Assembly (NCBI GenBank): GCA_028280405.1
Contig: JANQLW010000039.1
Location: 16,811 to 80,810 of the forward strand
Reading direction: 5' to 3'
Length of the DNA stretch: 64,000 nucleotides
Source of the DNA: Bacteroidales bacterium
GTDB taxonomy: Bacteria; Bacteroidota; Bacteroidia; Bacteroidales; GCA-2711565
Shown here: positions 6,851-17,053 of the stretch, in pieces
How the letters are laid out: each line of letters begins with the position of its first letter
How positions within the stretch are numbered: position 1 is the first letter of the stretch
The notes under the pieces: model-generated
What the model was told of the DNA's origin: nothing
Seen by the model: only the letters and a program-made list of their open reading frames with translations
Database searches by the model: none
Position numbers and translations under genes: made by a program

Positions 6851-7318
6851 ATGAAATTGGCAGAATTAATAGGGACATATGAATGCAAAGTGGATGTAAA
6901 AGGGAGACTGATGTTTCCGTCTACATTGAAAGCTCAAATTCCTTCTGCCGAATCTCAGGGGTTCGTTGTAAAGCGAAGCATTTTTATGAAATGTTTAGAG
7001 TTGTACCCCCTTGAAGAATGGAAAACGGAAAGCTCCCGGATCAATAAGCTAAACCGTTTTAAGAAGAAGAATGTTGATTTTATCAGAAAATTTATGGCTG
7101 GCGTTAAACTCGTTGAGCTGGATAAAACCGGTAGGATATTAATTCCGAAGGAACTGATAAATTATGGTGGAATCCAAAAGGAAATTGTTTTAGCATCAGT
7201 TGTAAATAAAGTTGAAATATGGGATAAGTCTGAATACGAAAAGGCCATTGATTATGATCCGGATGAATTTGCTGATTTGGCTGAAGATGTAATGGGCGAC
7301 GTTGAACCTGAACTATAG
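6851..7318 (+). CDS. mraZ: Transcriptional regulator MraZ
   Basis: The 155-residue protein has two SpoVT-AbrB half-domains. The first contains G-T-Y-E-C-K-V-D-V-K-G-R-L-M-F-P (about 8-23) and the second L-D-K-T-G-R-I-L-I-P-K-E-L (about 90-102), which is the MraZ signature and usual size. MraZ is a DNA-binding autorepressor of the division and cell-wall cluster. It heads the cluster, and three operator repeats sit immediately in front of its promoter. The stop is followed after four bases by the rsmH start, so the genes are cotranscribed. Confidence 0.93.
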   Translation: MKLAELIGTYECKVDVKGRLMFPSTLKAQIPSAESQGFVVKRSIFMKCLELYPLEEWKTESSRINKLNRFKKKNVDFIRKFMAGVKLVELDKTGRILIPKELINYGGIQKEIVLASVVNKVEIWDKSEYEKAIDYDPDEFADLAEDVMGDVEPEL

Positions 7319-7322
7319 ACTG

Positions 7323-8216
7323 ATGTATCATAAACCTGTCCTTTTAAACGAATGCATTGCGGGATTAGCCATTCGACCTGATGGAATATATGTAGATGTC
7401 ACATTTGGTGGAGGTGGTCATTCCAAAGAGATTCTTCGGAATTTAGGAGAAGGGCAATTAGTTGCTTTTGACCAGGATGAAGATGCCATAGCAAATAAGC
7501 CGGAAGATGATCGTTTGTTGCTGGTTAAATCAAATTTCAGATACCTCAAAAACTTTCTTCAGTTATACAAGCAGTTACCTGTGGATGGGATTTTAGCAGA
7601 TCTTGGAATTTCTTCCCATCAGATAGATGATGCGGAACGTGGTTTCTCCACACGCTTTAATGCAGACCTCGATATGCGGATGGATAGAAATCATTCAGTT
7701 TCTGCAAAAGAAGTTGTAAATACTTATTCGTTCGAACAGTTGAAAAATATATTTCATCTCTATGGAGAACTGAAAAGTGCCTATAAGATTGCAAATCATT
7801 TGATCAATGTCAGGTCGGATAAGGAGATTGCTACAACTAATGAATTGAAGGATGTTTTGTCGGGATTTGCTCCGAGAAATAAAGAACAAAAGTTTTATGC
7901 TCAGGTCTTTCAGGCTTTAAGAATCGAGGTTAATGAAGAGCTTCAGGCATTAAGAGAAATGCTTGAGCAGAGTTTAGGAGTGTTAAAGCCTGGTGGGAGA
8001 TTGGTTGTTATTTCATATCATTCTCTCGAAGACCGCTTAGTTAAGAATTTTTTAAAAACAGGAAATTTTGAAGGAAAACTTGAAAAGGACTTTTATGGAA
8101 ATCCAAAAGTTGATTTTAAACTGATAAATAAAAAACCTATAGTCTCAACCGAAAAAGAGTTGGAAGAAAATACGAGGTCCAGAAGTGCAAAATTGAGAAT
8201 AGCAGAAAAGATATAG
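7323..8216 (+). CDS. rsmH: 16S rRNA (cytosine(1402)-N(4))-methyltransferase
   Basis: This is RsmH (MraW), about 297 residues. It starts M-Y-H-K-P-V-L-L-N-E, has the SAM-binding stretch V-D-V-T-F-G-G-G-G-H-S near residue 24-34, A-D-L-G-I-S-S-H-Q-I-D and V-I-S-Y-H-S-L-E-D-R near 240. The frame is open from 7302 but would then overlap mraZ; the ATG at 7323 matches the conserved N-terminus. It methylates N4 of C1402 in 16S rRNA in the ribosomal P site. It is the conserved second gene of the dcw cluster. Confidence 0.95.
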   Translation: MYHKPVLLNECIAGLAIRPDGIYVDVTFGGGGHSKEILRNLGEGQLVAFDQDEDAIANKPEDDRLLLVKSNFRYLKNFLQLYKQLPVDGILADLGISSHQIDDAERGFSTRFNADLDMRMDRNHSVSAKEVVNTYSFEQLKNIFHLYGELKSAYKIANHLINVRSDKEIATTNELKDVLSGFAPRNKEQKFYAQVFQALRIEVNEELQALREMLEQSLGVLKPGGRLVVISYHSLEDRLVKNFLKTGNFEGKLEKDFYGNPKVDFKLINKKPIVSTEKELEENTRSRSAKLRIAEKI

Positions 8217-8217
8217 A

Positions 8218-8613
8218 ATGCCTAAAAAGAATGAATTAAAATATAATAAACTCAAAAAATCTGAGGATAAGGGCACTGTAAGCTCAAGTGGAGGTAAAGT
8301 CGTTAAGACTGTGCTTGGGGGCAGTTTTTTGTCTAAGGATTCTTCATTCAGGATGCTTCCGTTTTTATTCTTTCTGACGCTACTTGGTGTAATCTATATC
8401 GCTAATATTTACTATGCTGAAAAAAGCATGAGGCAAATTGATGATTATCATGTTTCTCTGAAAGAGTTGAGGTATGAATATATCTCAACACATACTAAGC
8501 TGATGAGAATAAGCAAGCAGTCTGAACTCGTAAAAAGGCTAAAGCCTTTGAATATCAAAGAATCTGTAATACCTCCGTATAAAATTGTTTATAAAAAAAC
8601 TAAGGCTGATTAA
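8218..8613 (+). CDS. FtsL-like cell division protein
   Basis: A 131-residue bitopic protein: a basic, serine-rich cytoplasmic tail of about 45 residues, one membrane segment at about 46-66, then a short periplasmic region with a coiled-coil-like stretch (E-K-S-M-R-Q-I-D through M-R-I-S-K-Q). It starts one base after rsmH ends, and its stop shares a base with the ftsI start. Size, topology and position between rsmH and ftsI identify it as the Bacteroidota FtsL equivalent, which scaffolds FtsQ and FtsI/FtsW in the divisome. Sequence similarity alone would not suffice. Confidence 0.78.
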   Translation: MPKKNELKYNKLKKSEDKGTVSSSGGKVVKTVLGGSFLSKDSSFRMLPFLFFLTLLGVIYIANIYYAEKSMRQIDDYHVSLKELRYEYISTHTKLMRISKQSELVKRLKPLNIKESVIPPYKIVYKKTKAD

Positions 8614-10739
8614 TGACTGCTGCAAAAAACATAAAACGTGATATTTTATGGAGAGTATATCTGGTATATGCTCTTGTTTTGCTATTTGGAGTGGCTATCG
8701 TTTTAAAGCTGGCCTATATCCAGTTTAGAGAGGGTGAAGCTTTATTAAAAAAAGCCCAGCAGCAGGAATTGAAATTTTTTAACCTTGAAGCCAGTAGAGG
8801 AAATATCTACGCGGATGATGGCAGTTTGCTTGCAACCAGTATTCCTGTTTTTGAATTAAGGATGGATGTGGATTCAGAGAATATCTCAGATAAATTATTC
8901 TACTCAAAGGTAGATTCTCTAGCTTATCACTTTTCAAGACTGTTTCCTCATCTTTCAAAATCTGCTTATAAGCAAAAACTTAAAAAAGCCAGGAAAAAAG
9001 GTAATCGGTATTTGCTGATTGCAAGAAATGTAAATTATGAGCAATTACAAATTGTAAAAACTTTTCCAATTCTCCGTTTAGGAAAGTTTAAAGGTGGTTT
9101 AATTGCAATTCCCAGAACTCAACGTCAAATGCCTTTTGGGGAGTTAGCCCGAAGAACAATAGGCTATGAAAACAAGAAGGAGAATTTGTTTGTAGGATTG
9201 GAAGGCGCTTATGCTGATGTGATAGAAGGGGTGTCAGGTAAGCAGTTAAAAAGAAAAGTTAATAATGGAGACTGGATCCCGATTAATGATGAGAATGGCG
9301 TTCAGCCTATTGATGGGAAAGATTTGATAACAACTATTGATGTGAATATTCAGGATGTTGCACAGAATGCTCTGTATGAACACTTAAAGGAACATAAGGC
9401 TTTTCAGGGCTGTGCCATATTGATGGAAGTAGCTACCGGTCATATAAAAGCAATTGCCAATCTTCGTTTAGATACCATTGATAGTACTTATAAAGAATCT
9501 TATAATTACGCTATAGCAGAAAGTGTTGAACCCGGTTCTACATTTAAGTTGGTGTCATTTATGGCAGCACTTGAATTTAATAAAGTAAAACTCACAGATA
9601 GTCTTGAAACCGGAAATGGATGGAAACGTTATTATGGCCAAACCATGAAGGATGACCATAAGATCGGAGATGGAAAAATTACTGCCCGAACCGCTTTTGA
9701 AAAATCTTCAAATGTTGGTACATCAATAATCATTGAAAATGCCTTTAAAGAAAATCCTGCCGAATTTGTTGATTTTATTTATGGAATAAAGCTCAATAAA
9801 AAGCTAGGTATAGAAATTCAGGGAGAAAGGCCTCCTGTTATCAAGCATCCGAGTAATAAGAAGTATTGGTACGGAACAAGTTTGCCCTGGATGTCTATCG
9901 GATATGAGCTACAGCTAACGCCTATACAGACCTTAGCCATTTATAATGCGGTAGCAAACAATGGGAAATATATAAAACCCATGTTTGTTAAAGGAATTCG
10001 TCATGGAGGAAAACTGATTAAGACTTTTGAAACGGAAGTTCTAAATGAAAAAATATGTTCTCAATTTACTATAGATACACTAAAGTCATTAATGGAAGGA
10101 GTTGTAGAAAGAGGAACTGCCAGTTTAACCTTAAAAAATACGATTTATAAAATCGCCGGTAAAACCGGTACTGCCCAAATTGCCAAAGGGAAGCAGGGCT
10201 ATGATAAAAAGAATTACAATGCATCATTTGCCGGATACTTCCCGGCTGATAATCCTAAGTATTCATGTATTGTCGTGGTTAATAACCCCAAAAGCGGACG
10301 TATATACGGAAGTTCTGTTGCTGCTCCGGTCTTTAAAGAAATAGCAGATAAAGTTTATGCTAGTGAGTTAAACATTCATGCTGAAAGTGAATATCTCGCA
10401 GATGATTTAAACAGATATGTCAGAGGAAAAGGAAATACTAAGGACCTTAAACTATTATACGAAACTTTTAATTCTCATACTGAAATAGAGCAGTATGCCG
10501 ACTGGGCTACTTTCAAAGCCGATTCCACGAATGTACAGCTTTCTGCATTGCAATTTGATCAAGATATTGTGCCAAATGTAAAAGGAATGGGAGCTCGTGA
10601 CGCAACCTATTTGCTTGAAAAGGCAGGCTTAAAAGTAGAGTCAATTGGAAGAGGGTTGGTGTCAAGCCAGTCCTTGCGCCCCGGCTTAAAAGTGAAACCT
10701 GGTGAAACCATCATTTTAAACCTTAAAACTAATATATAA
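8613..10739 (+). CDS. ftsI: Septal peptidoglycan transpeptidase FtsI (PBP3) with PASTA domain
   Basis: A 708-residue class B penicillin-binding protein. It has an N-terminal membrane anchor (about 15-36), a dimerisation region, the active-site S-T-F-K with Ser309, S-S-N at 365-367 and K-T-G-T-A at 517-521. One PASTA repeat lies at about 652-706 (V-P-N-V-K-G-M near its start). It cross-links septal peptidoglycan together with FtsW, which is encoded five genes downstream. The ATG overlaps the ftsL-like stop by one base. A single C-terminal PASTA domain is common in Bacteroidota FtsI-type proteins. Confidence 0.93.
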   Translation: MTAAKNIKRDILWRVYLVYALVLLFGVAIVLKLAYIQFREGEALLKKAQQQELKFFNLEASRGNIYADDGSLLATSIPVFELRMDVDSENISDKLFYSKVDSLAYHFSRLFPHLSKSAYKQKLKKARKKGNRYLLIARNVNYEQLQIVKTFPILRLGKFKGGLIAIPRTQRQMPFGELARRTIGYENKKENLFVGLEGAYADVIEGVSGKQLKRKVNNGDWIPINDENGVQPIDGKDLITTIDVNIQDVAQNALYEHLKEHKAFQGCAILMEVATGHIKAIANLRLDTIDSTYKESYNYAIAESVEPGSTFKLVSFMAALEFNKVKLTDSLETGNGWKRYYGQTMKDDHKIGDGKITARTAFEKSSNVGTSIIIENAFKENPAEFVDFIYGIKLNKKLGIEIQGERPPVIKHPSNKKYWYGTSLPWMSIGYELQLTPIQTLAIYNAVANNGKYIKPMFVKGIRHGGKLIKTFETEVLNEKICSQFTIDTLKSLMEGVVERGTASLTLKNTIYKIAGKTGTAQIAKGKQGYDKKNYNASFAGYFPADNPKYSCIVVVNNPKSGRIYGSSVAAPVFKEIADKVYASELNIHAESEYLADDLNRYVRGKGNTKDLKLLYETFNSHTEIEQYADWATFKADSTNVQLSALQFDQDIVPNVKGMGARDATYLLEKAGLKVESIGRGLVSSQSLRPGLKVKPGETIILNLKTNI

Positions 10740-12200
10740 GTGAAAAACTTAAACGACATATTAACTGTTATTGAAACCAAAGAAATTTTTGGTACTACTG
10801 ATGTTTTGATAAAATCATTAGTTTTTGATTCCAGAAAAGTCGTTGAAGATTCCATATATTTTGCTATTCCCGGAACTCAGGTTGATGGGCATCAGTTTAT
10901 AGAGAATGCCGTTCATGCTGGTGCCTGTACTATTGTCTGTGAGATGTTTCCTGAGAGACTGGAAAAGGGAATCACTTATATTAAAGTCAAATCATCCAGA
11001 AAAACACTAGCCTTGATATCAGCTGCCTTTTTTGATTATCCTTCTGAAAACTTAAAACTTGTAGGTGTTACCGGAACGAACGGTAAAACAACCATTGTTT
11101 CAATTCTTTATAAACTATTTAAAGATTTAGGCCATCAGGTTGGATTATTATCAACCATAGAGAATAAAATAAATGACAAAATACTGGAAGCTACTCATAC
11201 AACGCCTGATGTTGTTCAGATTAATTCCCTGTTGGCAGAAATGCTAAATGAAGGTGTTGAATATTGTTTCATGGAAGTAAGCTCTCATGCTGTTGATCAG
11301 GATCGTACTTTGGGTTTGCACTTTGCAGGTGGAATTTTTACAAACCTGACTCACGACCATCTTGATTATCATAAAGATTTCAAATCTTACCTGACTGCTA
11401 AAAAGAAATTCTTCGACAGTTTGTCTGAAGAAGCTTTTGCCCTGACTAATTCTGATGATAAGAATGGAATGGTAATGCTGCAAAATACGAAAGCTGAAAA
11501 ATACACATATGGCTTAAGAGGTGTGGCCGATTACAATTGTAAGATTATCGAAAACCAATTTGATGGCCTTCAATTACTGATAGATAACCAACCTGTCTGG
11601 TTTAAGTTAATAGGCAGGTTCAACGCATATAATATAATGGCTGTATATGCTACAGCAATTTTATTAGGAAAAGACAGTATCGAAATCTTAACCGAATTGA
11701 GTAAGCAGGAAGCTGCCGATGGCCGGTTTGATCAGATGCATTCAAAAGAAGGGATCGCTATTATCATTGACTATGCACATACTCCCGATGCATTGAAAAA
11801 TGTATTAAACACTATTTCCAGTATTAGAAATGGAAACGAACAGTTAATCACCCTGGTAGGTGCAGGAGGTAACAGGGATAAAGCAAAACGACCTTTAATG
11901 GCAAAGATTGCTTGCAGCTTAAGTGATAAAGTAATTCTGACTTCAGATAATCCACGTGATGAAGACCCTGAAGCAATTATAGAAGATATGAAAGCAGGGC
12001 TGGATCCTACTGAAAAAAGAAAAGTGATCTCAATTACGAATAGAATTGAGGCGATCAAAACTGCAGCTGCAATTGCTCAAAAAGGTGATATCATTTTGTT
12101 GGCCGGAAAAGGACATGAGAAATACCAGGTGGTCAAAGGAGAAATTCTTCACCTGGATGAGAAAGAAATTATTAAAGAAGTTTTAACCATAAACAATTAA
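10740..12200 (+). CDS. murE: UDP-MurNAc-tripeptide synthetase MurE (meso-DAP type)
   Basis: A 486-residue Mur ligase with the ATP loop T-G-T-N-G-K-T-T at 111-118 and the acceptor-specificity motif D-N-P-R at 403-406, which in this family selects meso-diaminopimelate rather than lysine. The start is a GTG placed directly after the ftsI stop codon. It adds the third amino acid of the stem peptide in the cytoplasm. Gene order (ftsI-murE-mraY) is the standard dcw order except that murF is missing here; murF lies at 51019-52299. Confidence 0.95.
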   Translation: MKNLNDILTVIETKEIFGTTDVLIKSLVFDSRKVVEDSIYFAIPGTQVDGHQFIENAVHAGACTIVCEMFPERLEKGITYIKVKSSRKTLALISAAFFDYPSENLKLVGVTGTNGKTTIVSILYKLFKDLGHQVGLLSTIENKINDKILEATHTTPDVVQINSLLAEMLNEGVEYCFMEVSSHAVDQDRTLGLHFAGGIFTNLTHDHLDYHKDFKSYLTAKKKFFDSLSEEAFALTNSDDKNGMVMLQNTKAEKYTYGLRGVADYNCKIIENQFDGLQLLIDNQPVWFKLIGRFNAYNIMAVYATAILLGKDSIEILTELSKQEAADGRFDQMHSKEGIAIIIDYAHTPDALKNVLNTISSIRNGNEQLITLVGAGGNRDKAKRPLMAKIACSLSDKVILTSDNPRDEDPEAIIEDMKAGLDPTEKRKVISITNRIEAIKTAAAIAQKGDIILLAGKGHEKYQVVKGEILHLDEKEIIKEVLTINN

Positions 12201-12204
12201 AACT

Positions 12205-13443
12205 ATGCTTTACTATTTATTTGAATATTTAGATAAAACATTTGATTTTCCGGGAGCAGGAGTGTTTCAGTATATTTCATTCCGCGCTGCAATGGCAATT
12301 ATTACTTCTTTGACAATTTCTCTTTTATTCGGAAAAAGCTTAATTCGATTACTTGTAAAGCGTCAGGTTGGAGAATCAATTCGTGATCTGGGTTTAAAAG
12401 GACAGTCTGAAAAACAAGGAACTCCTACTATGGGAGGCCTCATTATTCTCGGAGCTGTATTAGTTCCAACACTCCTTTTTGCAAAACTGGATAATATTTA
12501 TGTTTTGTTGATGATTGGTTCTACCATTTGGTTAGGTGCTATCGGATTTGTTGATGATTACATTAAAGTATTTAAAAAGGATAAAAAGGGTTTAGCGGGT
12601 AGATTTAAAATATTAGGCCAGATTTTGCTTGGACTGGCTATTGGATCAATAATGTATTTCAATGACTCCATTGTCATTCGTGAGAAACTGGATCAGGAAG
12701 TTATTATTGAGCAAGGTATCGATCGTACCAATGCATCTGCTCATTTTAATCCGGAAGCTGAAAAGTCAACGAAAACTTCTATTCCTTTCGTTAAGAATAA
12801 TGAATTTGACTATGCGGTTCTGATTTCCTGGCTGGGAAAAGGCCTGGAGAAATATGCATGGCTAGTATTTATTCCGCTGGTTGTACTGATAATAATGGCA
12901 GTATCTAATGGTGCTAATTTAACAGATGGTATTGACGGCCTCGCTACCGGAACATCGGCAATTATTGGGGCTACATTAGGATTATTGGCCTGGGTTTCCG
13001 GTAATATCGTATTTGCCGATTATCTGAATATTATGTACATCCCCAATACCGGGGAATTAACAATATTTATCAGTGCCTTTGTAGGGGCATGTATAGGCTT
13101 TTTATGGTATAACTCATATCCGGCACAGGTGTTTATGGGTGATACCGGAAGTTTAGCCATAGGTGGTATTATTGCGGTATTTGCAATAATCATCAGAAAA
13201 GAATTACTCATCCCAATTCTTTGTGGAATCTTTTTAGCGGAAAATTTATCGGTAATACTTCAGGTTAGTTATTTCAAGTATACCAAAAAGAAAAGTGGTG
13301 TTGGAAAACGCATATTCAAAATGTCTCCACTACATCATCATTTTCAGGTATTAGGTTATCCGGAGCCAAAAATCGTAATGCGATTTCTAATTGTGGGGAT
13401 TATGCTGGCGGTTGCAACCATCATCACACTTAAACTGAGATAA
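12205..13443 (+). CDS. mraY: Phospho-N-acetylmuramoyl-pentapeptide-transferase
   Basis: A 412-residue polytopic membrane protein. It has the conserved G-T-P-T-M-G-G at about residue 72, F-V-D-D-Y near 115, [10 protein letters not shown] near 237 and the C-terminal S-P-L-H-H-H-F motif near 375. It forms lipid I from UDP-MurNAc-pentapeptide and undecaprenyl phosphate. It carries a roughly 50-residue insertion (about 150-205) before the second catalytic block, making it longer than the E. coli enzyme at about 360 residues; long versions are typical in Bacteroidota. Confidence 0.95.
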   Translation: MLYYLFEYLDKTFDFPGAGVFQYISFRAAMAIITSLTISLLFGKSLIRLLVKRQVGESIRDLGLKGQSEKQGTPTMGGLIILGAVLVPTLLFAKLDNIYVLLMIGSTIWLGAIGFVDDYIKVFKKDKKGLAGRFKILGQILLGLAIGSIMYFNDSIVIREKLDQEVIIEQGIDRTNASAHFNPEAEKSTKTSIPFVKNNEFDYAVLISWLGKGLEKYAWLVFIPLVVLIIMAVSNGANLTDGIDGLATGTSAIIGATLGLLAWVSGNIVFADYLNIMYIPNTGELTIFISAFVGACIGFLWYNSYPAQVFMGDTGSLAIGGIIAVFAIIIRKELLIPILCGIFLAENLSVILQVSYFKYTKKKSGVGKRIFKMSPLHHHFQVLGYPEPKIVMRFLIVGIMLAVATIITLKLR

Positions 13444-13447
13444 TGGG

Positions 13448-14791
13448 ATGAAGAAAACAAAAATAGCAATTCTGGGAGCTGGTGAAAGTGGAGTAGGTGC
13501 CGCTATCCTTGCTCAAAAAAAAGGATTTGAGGTTTTTGTTTCTGACAAAGGAAAAATAAGTGAAAAATATAAGAGCGTTCTTTCAAAGTTTGAAATTGAA
13601 TTTGAAGAAGGGAAGCATTCTTTTAACAGAATTCTTAATGCTAAAGAGGTAGTTAAAAGTCCGGGTATTCCTGACAAAGTTGACTTAATTCAACAATTGA
13701 ATAAAAAAGGGGTACCGGTTATTTCTGAAATAGAATTTGCCGGAAGGTATACGAATGCCTTGAAAATATGTGTGACCGGTAGCAATGGAAAAACGACTAC
13801 ATGCTTATGGATCTATCATATTCTAAAGTCAGCCGGATTAAATGTAGGCCTGGCCGGCAATATAGGTGATAGCTTTGCCCGTCAGGTTGCTGAAAAGGAT
13901 TTTGATTATTACGTTTTAGAGATAAGTAGTTTTCAGTTGGATGGAATGTTTGATTTTAAAGCAGAAATAGCTGTTATTATGAACATTACTCCTGATCATC
14001 TGGATCGCTATGATTATGATTTCAGTAAATATGTTGATTCCAAGTTCCGGATTTTAAATAATCAGGGTTCAGAAGATGCATTTGTGTACTGCGCTGATGA
14101 TACTGTTTTGGCTAAAGAAATAGAAAAAAGAATTATTCCTTCGAGAAAATTCCCTTTCACATTTGAGAATACGCTATCGGGAGATGGCGCTTTTGTAAAA
14201 GATAATAACATAAAAATTAATATTAAATCAAGCATTATTACGATGACATTAGAAGAATTAGCATTACAAGGTAGGCACAACGCTTACAACTCAATGGCTT
14301 CAAGTATTACTTCACGCCTAATCGATATCAGAAAAGATACTATCAAGCAATGTCTTTCTGATTTTCAGAATATAGAACATCGCCTGGAATTTGTTGCAAG
14401 CATTCATGGAATTGATTTTGTAAATGATTCGAAAGCAACCAATATCAATTCATGCTGGTATGCTTTGGAAAGTATGACAGCCGATGTTGTCTGGATAGCA
14501 GGTGGCGTTGATAAAGGAAATGATTATGACGAAATCAGATCATTAGTAAAAGAAAAAGTAAAAGCAATCGTTTGCTTAGGAGAAGATAATTCAAAAATAC
14601 ATGATGCCTTTGCTGATGATGTAGAAATTATTGTTGATACCCGTTCAGCAAAAGAAGCCGTTACTTCAGCATTCAATATTGCAAACAAAGGAGAAGTTGT
14701 GCTTTTATCTCCGGCCTGTGCAAGTTTTGATTTGTTCGAAAATTACGAGGACAGAGGGAATCAATTTAAGGATGCAGTAAACAATTTATAA
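13448..14791 (+). CDS. murD: UDP-MurNAc-L-alanine:D-glutamate ligase
   Basis: A 447-residue Mur ligase with an N-terminal Rossmann-like region (I-L-G-A-G-E-S-G-V-G-A at about 8-18), the ATP loop G-S-N-G-K-T-T-T at 111-118, N-I-T-P-D-H-L-D-R near 180 and a C-terminal N-D-S-K-A-T-N motif. It attaches D-glutamate to UDP-MurNAc-L-Ala. It begins four bases after mraY and ends seven bases before ftsW. Confidence 0.95.
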   Translation: MKKTKIAILGAGESGVGAAILAQKKGFEVFVSDKGKISEKYKSVLSKFEIEFEEGKHSFNRILNAKEVVKSPGIPDKVDLIQQLNKKGVPVISEIEFAGRYTNALKICVTGSNGKTTTCLWIYHILKSAGLNVGLAGNIGDSFARQVAEKDFDYYVLEISSFQLDGMFDFKAEIAVIMNITPDHLDRYDYDFSKYVDSKFRILNNQGSEDAFVYCADDTVLAKEIEKRIIPSRKFPFTFENTLSGDGAFVKDNNIKINIKSSIITMTLEELALQGRHNAYNSMASSITSRLIDIRKDTIKQCLSDFQNIEHRLEFVASIHGIDFVNDSKATNINSCWYALESMTADVVWIAGGVDKGNDYDEIRSLVKEKVKAIVCLGEDNSKIHDAFADDVEIIVDTRSAKEAVTSAFNIANKGEVVLLSPACASFDLFENYEDRGNQFKDAVNNL

Positions 14792-14798
14792 TAGATTT

Positions 14799-15983
14799 AT
14801 GTCTGCATTAACAAGAAGAATAAAAGGAGATAAGGTGATTTGGGCCGTAGTGATATTGCTATCTGTAGTGTCATTACTGGCTGTATATAGTTCGACAGGA
14901 ACTTTGGCTTATAAGTATAAGTCGGGGAATACCGAATACTATATGATTAAACACTTTATGATCCTGATATTTGGTTTTGGATTAATGTGGGCTGCACATC
15001 TGGTTAAATATACCTATTATTCACGCATTTTCCAGATTGCATTATACATTGCTGTGCCCTTACTCGTACTAACTTTGTTTATTGGGTTAAACCTGAATGA
15101 AGCCAAAAGGGTTCTGCCTTTGCCTTTTAATTTGTCTTTCCAAACTTCCGATTTAGCCAAGCTTACCTTAATCATGTACTTAGCGCGCTTATTGTCGAAA
15201 AAACAAGAGGAAATAAAAAGCTTTAAGTCTGCTTTTGTTCCACTTCTATTACCTGTATTAATTGTTTGTGGATTGATATTGCCGGCTAATTTTTCTACGG
15301 CTGCTCTTCTTTTCGTTACTTGCTTGGTTTTAATGTTTATAGGGAGAGTAAACATGACTTATATTCTGTCATTAATCGGAATAGGAATCGTAGCCCTGGG
15401 AATTTTTATATTGATCCTCTACAATATGCCTGGTGAAAAACAAGGCCGTTTGTGGACCTGGAAAAACAGAATCGAAAATTTTGTAAGCTCGGATCAGAAT
15501 TCTGAAAGCAATTACCAGGTTGAACAATCAAAAATAGCTATAGCTTCTGGTGGAATTATAGGAAAAGGGCCCGGAAATAGTACACAAAGAAATTTTCTCC
15601 CTCACCCCTATAATGATTTTATTTTTGCAATCATTGCGGAAGAATATGGTTTGGTTGGAGCAAGTTTTGTAGTATTATTTTATCTGATAATATTTTTTAG
15701 GGCAGTTACTATTGTAAGTAAAACACCAAAAAACTTTGGTGCTTTCCTCACTTTTGGGGTAAGCTTTAATTTAGTTTTTCAGGCATTGATAAATATGGCT
15801 GTAGCAGTTAATCTATTACCTGTTACCGGTCAACCCTTACCTTTGGTTAGTATGGGTGGAACCTCTATTTGGTTCACCTCTCTTTCCATTGGAATTATAT
15901 TAAGCGTAAGTAAAGAGATAAATAACCCGACAATTGTTAAACATCAGCTTTATGGAGAAACAGAACCGACGTATACTCATTAG
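14799..15983 (+). CDS. ftsW: Lipid II polymerase FtsW (SEDS family)
   Basis: A 394-residue SEDS protein with about ten hydrophobic segments. Landmarks are L-A-V-Y-S-S-T-G near the first helix, F-Q-T-S-D-L-A-K-L (the family F-Q-P-S-E-x-x-K block), H-P-Y-N-D-F-I-F-A-I-I-A-E-E and a late P-L-P-L-V-S-M-G-G-T-S. It polymerises septal glycan with FtsI. Its last 32 bases overlap the start of murG. Confidence 0.94.
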   Translation: MSALTRRIKGDKVIWAVVILLSVVSLLAVYSSTGTLAYKYKSGNTEYYMIKHFMILIFGFGLMWAAHLVKYTYYSRIFQIALYIAVPLLVLTLFIGLNLNEAKRVLPLPFNLSFQTSDLAKLTLIMYLARLLSKKQEEIKSFKSAFVPLLLPVLIVCGLILPANFSTAALLFVTCLVLMFIGRVNMTYILSLIGIGIVALGIFILILYNMPGEKQGRLWTWKNRIENFVSSDQNSESNYQVEQSKIAIASGGIIGKGPGNSTQRNFLPHPYNDFIFAIIAEEYGLVGASFVVLFYLIIFFRAVTIVSKTPKNFGAFLTFGVSFNLVFQALINMAVAVNLLPVTGQPLPLVSMGGTSIWFTSLSIGIILSVSKEINNPTIVKHQLYGETEPTYTH

Positions 15984-17052
15984 TGGAGGAGGAACCGGTG
16001 GTCATATCTTCCCGGCAATTGCAATTGCAAATGCAGTTAAAGAGCGCTTTATAAATGCTGAAATTAAATTTGTAGGTGCAAAAGGCCGTATGGAAATGCA
16101 AAAGGTTCCGGATGCCGGATATTCCATTGAAGGATTATGGATAAGTGGTATTCAAAGGCGCTTGACAATAAAAAACTTATCTTTTCCTTTCAAATTAATC
16201 TCCAGTTTACATAAGGCCGGAAAAATTATAAGGAAGTTTAAACCGGATATCGTTATTGGTGTTGGGGGCTATGCAAGTGGTCCGACTTTGAAAATGGCTA
16301 CCAGAAAAAAAATCCCAACCCTGATACAGGAACAGAATTCTTTTCCGGGAATTACAAACCGATTATTAGGAAGCCAGGTAAATACAATTTGCGTTGCCTA
16401 CGAAGGACTGGAAAAATATTTCCCAAAGGAAAAAATTGTACTTACGGGAAATCCTGTAAGAAAAAACGTGATAGAAATTGAAGGGAAAAGAGAAAAAGCA
16501 CAGGAGTTTTTTGCCTTAGAACCTGATGCAAAAACGATACTGATTGTTGGTGGAAGCCAGGGTGCTGTTTCTATAAATAAGAGTATAGCTGCCAATCTAT
16601 TATTATTTGAAGAAAAAGGAATTCAATTAATCTGGCAAACGGGTAAATTTTATAAAGAAGAAGCTGAAGTGCTTGCCAGAGGGAAAGAGAATATAAAGGT
16701 TCATGAGTTTATAAGAGAAATGGATTTGGCATATGCAGCAGCAGATTTAGTCATTTCCCGAGCAGGAGCAATTGCTATTTCTGAGCTTTCGGCAGTGCAA
16801 AAACCAGTGATCTTCATCCCATTGCCTTCGGCAGCTGAAGATCATCAGACTAAAAATGCTCAGGCATTAGTTAATAAGAATGCCGCATTGCTGGTAAAAG
16901 ATACCGAAGCTTCTGAAAGATTGAAGGAAGTCATTCTTGACATTATAGAGAATGAAGAAAAATTAAAAGAGCTTGCTTCTAATATATTGAATTTTGCTTC
17001 ACCGGAAGCTACAACATTAATTGTTGACGAAATTGAAAAGTTAATTAGCTAA
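15952..17052 (+). CDS. murG: UDP-GlcNAc:lipid I N-acetylglucosaminyltransferase
   Basis: A GT28 enzyme of 366 residues with the N-terminal S-G-G-G-T-G-G-H at about 11-18, G-V-G-G-Y-A-S-G-P near 105 and the C-terminal block S-R-A-G-A-I-A-I-S-E-L. It adds GlcNAc to lipid I at the inner face of the membrane. The ATG at 15952 lies inside the end of ftsW, which couples the two genes. A longer reading from a TTG at 15934 is possible but adds nothing conserved. Confidence 0.95.
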   Translation: MEKQNRRILISGGGTGGHIFPAIAIANAVKERFINAEIKFVGAKGRMEMQKVPDAGYSIEGLWISGIQRRLTIKNLSFPFKLISSLHKAGKIIRKFKPDIVIGVGGYASGPTLKMATRKKIPTLIQEQNSFPGITNRLLGSQVNTICVAYEGLEKYFPKEKIVLTGNPVRKNVIEIEGKREKAQEFFALEPDAKTILIVGGSQGAVSINKSIAANLLLFEEKGIQLIWQTGKFYKEEAEVLARGKENIKVHEFIREMDLAYAAADLVISRAGAIAISELSAVQKPVIFIPLPSAAEDHQTKNAQALVNKNAALLVKDTEASERLKEVILDIIENEEKLKELASNILNFASPEATTLIVDEIEKLIS

Positions 17053-17053
17053 T

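Noticed and set aside
12655..12830. Frameshift or foreign insertion in mraY
   Set aside because: The extra residues stay in frame with normal codon use, and long MraY forms are usual in Bacteroidota.
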